Source: Yarrowia lipolytica (lineage: Eukaryota > Ascomycota > Dipodascomycetes > Dipodascales). From it: a DNA stretch of 64,000 nucleotides. How positions within the stretch are numbered: the first letter of the stretch is position 1; each line of letters begins with the position of its first letter. The stretch is taken from positions 3,045,001 to 3,109,000 of the forward strand of contig NC_090775.1 of assembly GCF_001761485.1 (NCBI RefSeq). Reading direction: 5' to 3'. The notes below the pieces were generated by a model that made no database searches, was not told where the DNA came from, and saw only the letters and a program-made list of their open reading frames with translations. The position numbers and the translations under genes were made by a program. Positions 62,052-64,000 of this stretch are shown here, piece after piece.

Positions 62052-63256
62052 TGTTACTTCAGGTCGGCAAAAAATGGTGTATTAAGATTGTTGCAAGGAA
62101 GGACAAGCCACAGTGATACCATCTTGGGCAGTCTTGCTTCGTTGTGCAGCTCACATGTATTGCGCGGTTAGTGGGCGTTATCGGACGTTAGGTACAGTAA
62201 GCAAATTACAGGAGTAAATTCAAGTGATGGCAGTCCAATGATGTGATGTAGACTTCGCTACTGGATATAATATAAGCCCATAATCCCTGCAGAAGGAGTA
62301 TGAGATATGAGTTACAGTAAGTTGCTGAATCACTGTGGATCATAAGGTACAAGAACAAGTGACATAACGTTTCTAGAGCTTACCAGTGATGAGAAGATGT
62401 CGCTTATGACGCTGACCGATACCCGTACTCGTAAGAGTACCTGTACACCCCCAATAGGCAGGGTAGGAGTACCAGTACGAATACCAGTACATGTACTCGT
62501 ACGGTACAGGTACTTTTAGCCGTACATCTCCGCGCCAAATCTCTCAGCAACACTATAGAAAGCTGGATCAAACATACTGTAATGATGATACTGTCCTCGC
62601 GGGCGACCTCATCGTCAACCCTTCTACCTCTTACGTAATAATAAATTAGCTAATAAATTAGAACGTACGAGACTACAAATGAGCTGTGCTAGAGAACCAG
62701 GGTGAAGAGCCAGCTTCAGAAAATAGTGGTTACTGACAACAGCCATGTAGCTACAACTACGCAGGCAATACCTGGCACAGGTACTAAAGATAGCCTGGCA
62801 AGAACCAAGGAAAGGGTATCTCTACAGTAAAGCCGGACCCATAATCACCTATGGGGTATCCTGGATGGTTATGTAAGAAAAGGAAGAGGAGAAAAACAAA
62901 AACAAAGAGAGAAAAAGAAAATGAGAAGCCGGAAGGTGCAGAAGATGTAAAGACATGAATGCAGAGAAATGCAATGATGTGTACACACAAATAGAATATA
63001 ATGCAAAATAAATAAATATTTTGAGATCATGACTGTGTCACATGAGCAGGATTGAAATCAAAACTCGATCATCACAAGGAACCGCCGCTTTGAATGCGGA
63101 CGGGAGAGAGGAGCACTGCGAGGCTTGGAGTGGTAAGGCGCGGAAGGGTGGGGCGCGGAAGGCGCACACGCTGTGTGTGGAATGATGCTTCGCAAAGAGA
63201 AGCGTCTACAAAAGTAAGTGGGTCAAAACAAGGATGACATGGAAATACCGTCATGC
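62052..63256. other. Spacer OYE / NAB3-like, with GTAC-rich block
   Basis: 1.2 kb holding the OYE promoter and the 3' flank of the NAB3-like gene, which includes a purine-rich A/G tract at 62876-62932. A GTAC cluster lies at 62424-62526. No gene. Confidence 0.5.
62424..62526. repeat. Cluster of eleven GTAC palindromes upstream of OYE
   Basis: About 103 bp with eleven GTAC tetramers, mostly as TAC-N(2-5)-GTAC units such as CAGTAC, TCGTAC and ACTCGTA. By chance one expects about 0.4. The units are not exact tandem copies. Confidence 0.8.
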
Positions 63257-64000
63257 TCAACCCTTGAGATTCGCCAGCTGGTCCAAAATGTTCTTGACGT
63301 TCTGGCCGGGATCGGCAGAAGTGGGAACAGGAGCAGCAGGCTCATCTCGACCAGACAGAGGCTCAGACACAGGCTTGCGATTTGTGTGTTGAGCAACATA
63401 GGCTGATGGTTGAGGACGGTTGGATACAGGGCCATATGGGAGGGGGCCCGAACGGCCGCGATCGTTGTTACGATCATTGTTGCTGTTGTTGTTTCGATCA
63501 TTGCGGTTGCGTTTGGAGAAACCGTTCTTGTTGCCACCGTTGCCATTGTGGTGTCGAGGAGGCTTGGCAGGAGGTGGCGACGGGGAGGGAAACAAGTTGG
63601 GGATTGTATTTGACATGAACGGCGGCATGAATGTGCTCTGCTGGGGCTGGGGCTGGTGTTGCATGGCGGCCTGCTGCTGCAGCGCCAGAGCCACTTTTTG
63701 GAGGCTCATGGTATCAAGACGGTTCTGAAGAGCCATGAGAGTCGCCACCTGATCGTTGGACAGAGTGGGGATGCCCATGGGCATCCCCATTGGACCAACT
63801 CCAGGAAGAGCCATGCTCGCGGGATTGGGAAGACCACCAATGCCAGGGATGGCAGGCATTCCGTAGTATCCGTTGGTTGAGATGGGCTGAGGCGAGCTCA
63901 TGTGAGCAGGAACCACAGGGTGAGGCTGGAAGTTGGCCATTTTCTCACGTTTGACTCGCCCGAGGAGCTCAATGGCGACCGGAATGTCGACCATTTGGTA
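63257..64000 (-). CDS. NAB3: C-terminal 247 residues of a Nab3-like RNA-binding protein (runs off the right edge)
   Basis: Nab3 acts with Nrd1 and Sen1 in early termination and processing of noncoding RNAs. The frame is open to the window edge, with no clear start: M at 63994 is internal. Visible parts are the end of a folded region (DIPVAIELLGRVKREKM), then a long P/M/Q/N-rich low-complexity tail with HNGNGGNKNGF and NRNDRNNN runs, and a terminal helix QNVKNILDQLANLKG. That last block matches the Nab3 C-terminal self-assembly helix (NVQSLLDSLAKL in yeast), which is the main reason for the call. The RRM that would confirm it lies outside the window. Another Q/N-rich RNA-binding protein remains possible. 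Confidence 0.6.
   Translation of the reverse strand, partial: YQMVDIPVAIELLGRVKREKMANFQPHPVVPAHMSSPQPISTNGYYGMPAIPGIGGLPNPASMALPGVGPMGMPMGIPTLSNDQVATLMALQNRLDTMSLQKVALALQQQAAMQHQPQPQQSTFMPPFMSNTIPNLFPSPSPPPAKPPRHHNGNGGNKNGFSKRNRNDRNNNSNNDRNNDRGRSGPLPYGPVSNRPQPSAYVAQHTNRKPVSEPLSGRDEPAAPVPTSADPGQNVKNILDQLANLKG

Overview
The window is nuclear DNA of a budding yeast, almost certainly Yarrowia lipolytica or a close relative. Genes are mostly uninterrupted and widely spaced. The three introns I could place have GTGAGT-type donors and a CTAAC branch box only a few bases before the acceptor AG, which is a Yarrowia habit. Highly expressed genes use AAG, GAG and C-ending codons. A tRNA-Leu with anticodon CAG shows that CUG is read as leucine, so this is not a CTG-clade yeast. 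I see no transposon, rRNA gene, CRISPR array or bacterial-type operon.

Layout, left to right. 1-4.7 kb: truncated threonine synthase (THR4), allantoinase (DAL1) and a p24 cargo receptor, all on the minus strand. 7-11.8 kb: CDC7 kinase with a very long repeat-rich N-terminus and a CWC21/SRRM2-like splicing factor, both plus. 12.1-14.4 kb: tRNA-Leu(UAA), then a minus-strand gene for a protein that looks like a translation elongation factor whose G domain has lost its GTP-binding motifs. 17.4-25.4 kb: SRP receptor alpha (SRP101) divergent from the AAA-ATPase/bromodomain factor YTA7, which is convergent with the mitochondrial amidotransferase subunit HER2. 27.4 kb: a tiny codon-optimised orphan gene. 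30.4-34 kb: adenosine kinase (ADO1) convergent with a GT31-type glycosyltransferase. 37-41 kb: a CTL/PNS1-like membrane protein divergent from an intron-containing Rab GTPase. 41.8-64 kb: a run of minus-strand genes: mercaptopyruvate sulfurtransferase (TUM1), PI4P 5-kinase (MSS4), peroxisomal Lon, tRNA-Leu(CAG), ATG17, an Old Yellow Enzyme and the C-terminal part of a NAB3-like RNA-binding protein.

The genes do not form one pathway. They are a normal mix of amino-acid and nitrogen metabolism (THR4, DAL1, ADO1, TUM1), secretion and membrane traffic (p24, SRP101, Rab, MSS4), chromatin, replication and RNA work (CDC7, YTA7, CWC21, NAB3) and organelle maintenance (HER2, Lon, ATG17). Roughly 45 percent of the window is intergenic, in gaps of up to 4 kb that hold promoter-like signals but no gene I can support. 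The items most worth a second look are the degenerate elongation-factor-like protein, the paired in-frame donors of YTA7, the repeat-built CDC7 N-terminus, the 83-residue orphan, the possible frameshift at the end of the PNS1-like gene, and the GTAC-dense and TGACGTCA-rich intergenic DNA.

Start codons were chosen as the first plausible ATG; several reading frames stay open upstream only through TTG or GTG codons, and those extensions were cut off.
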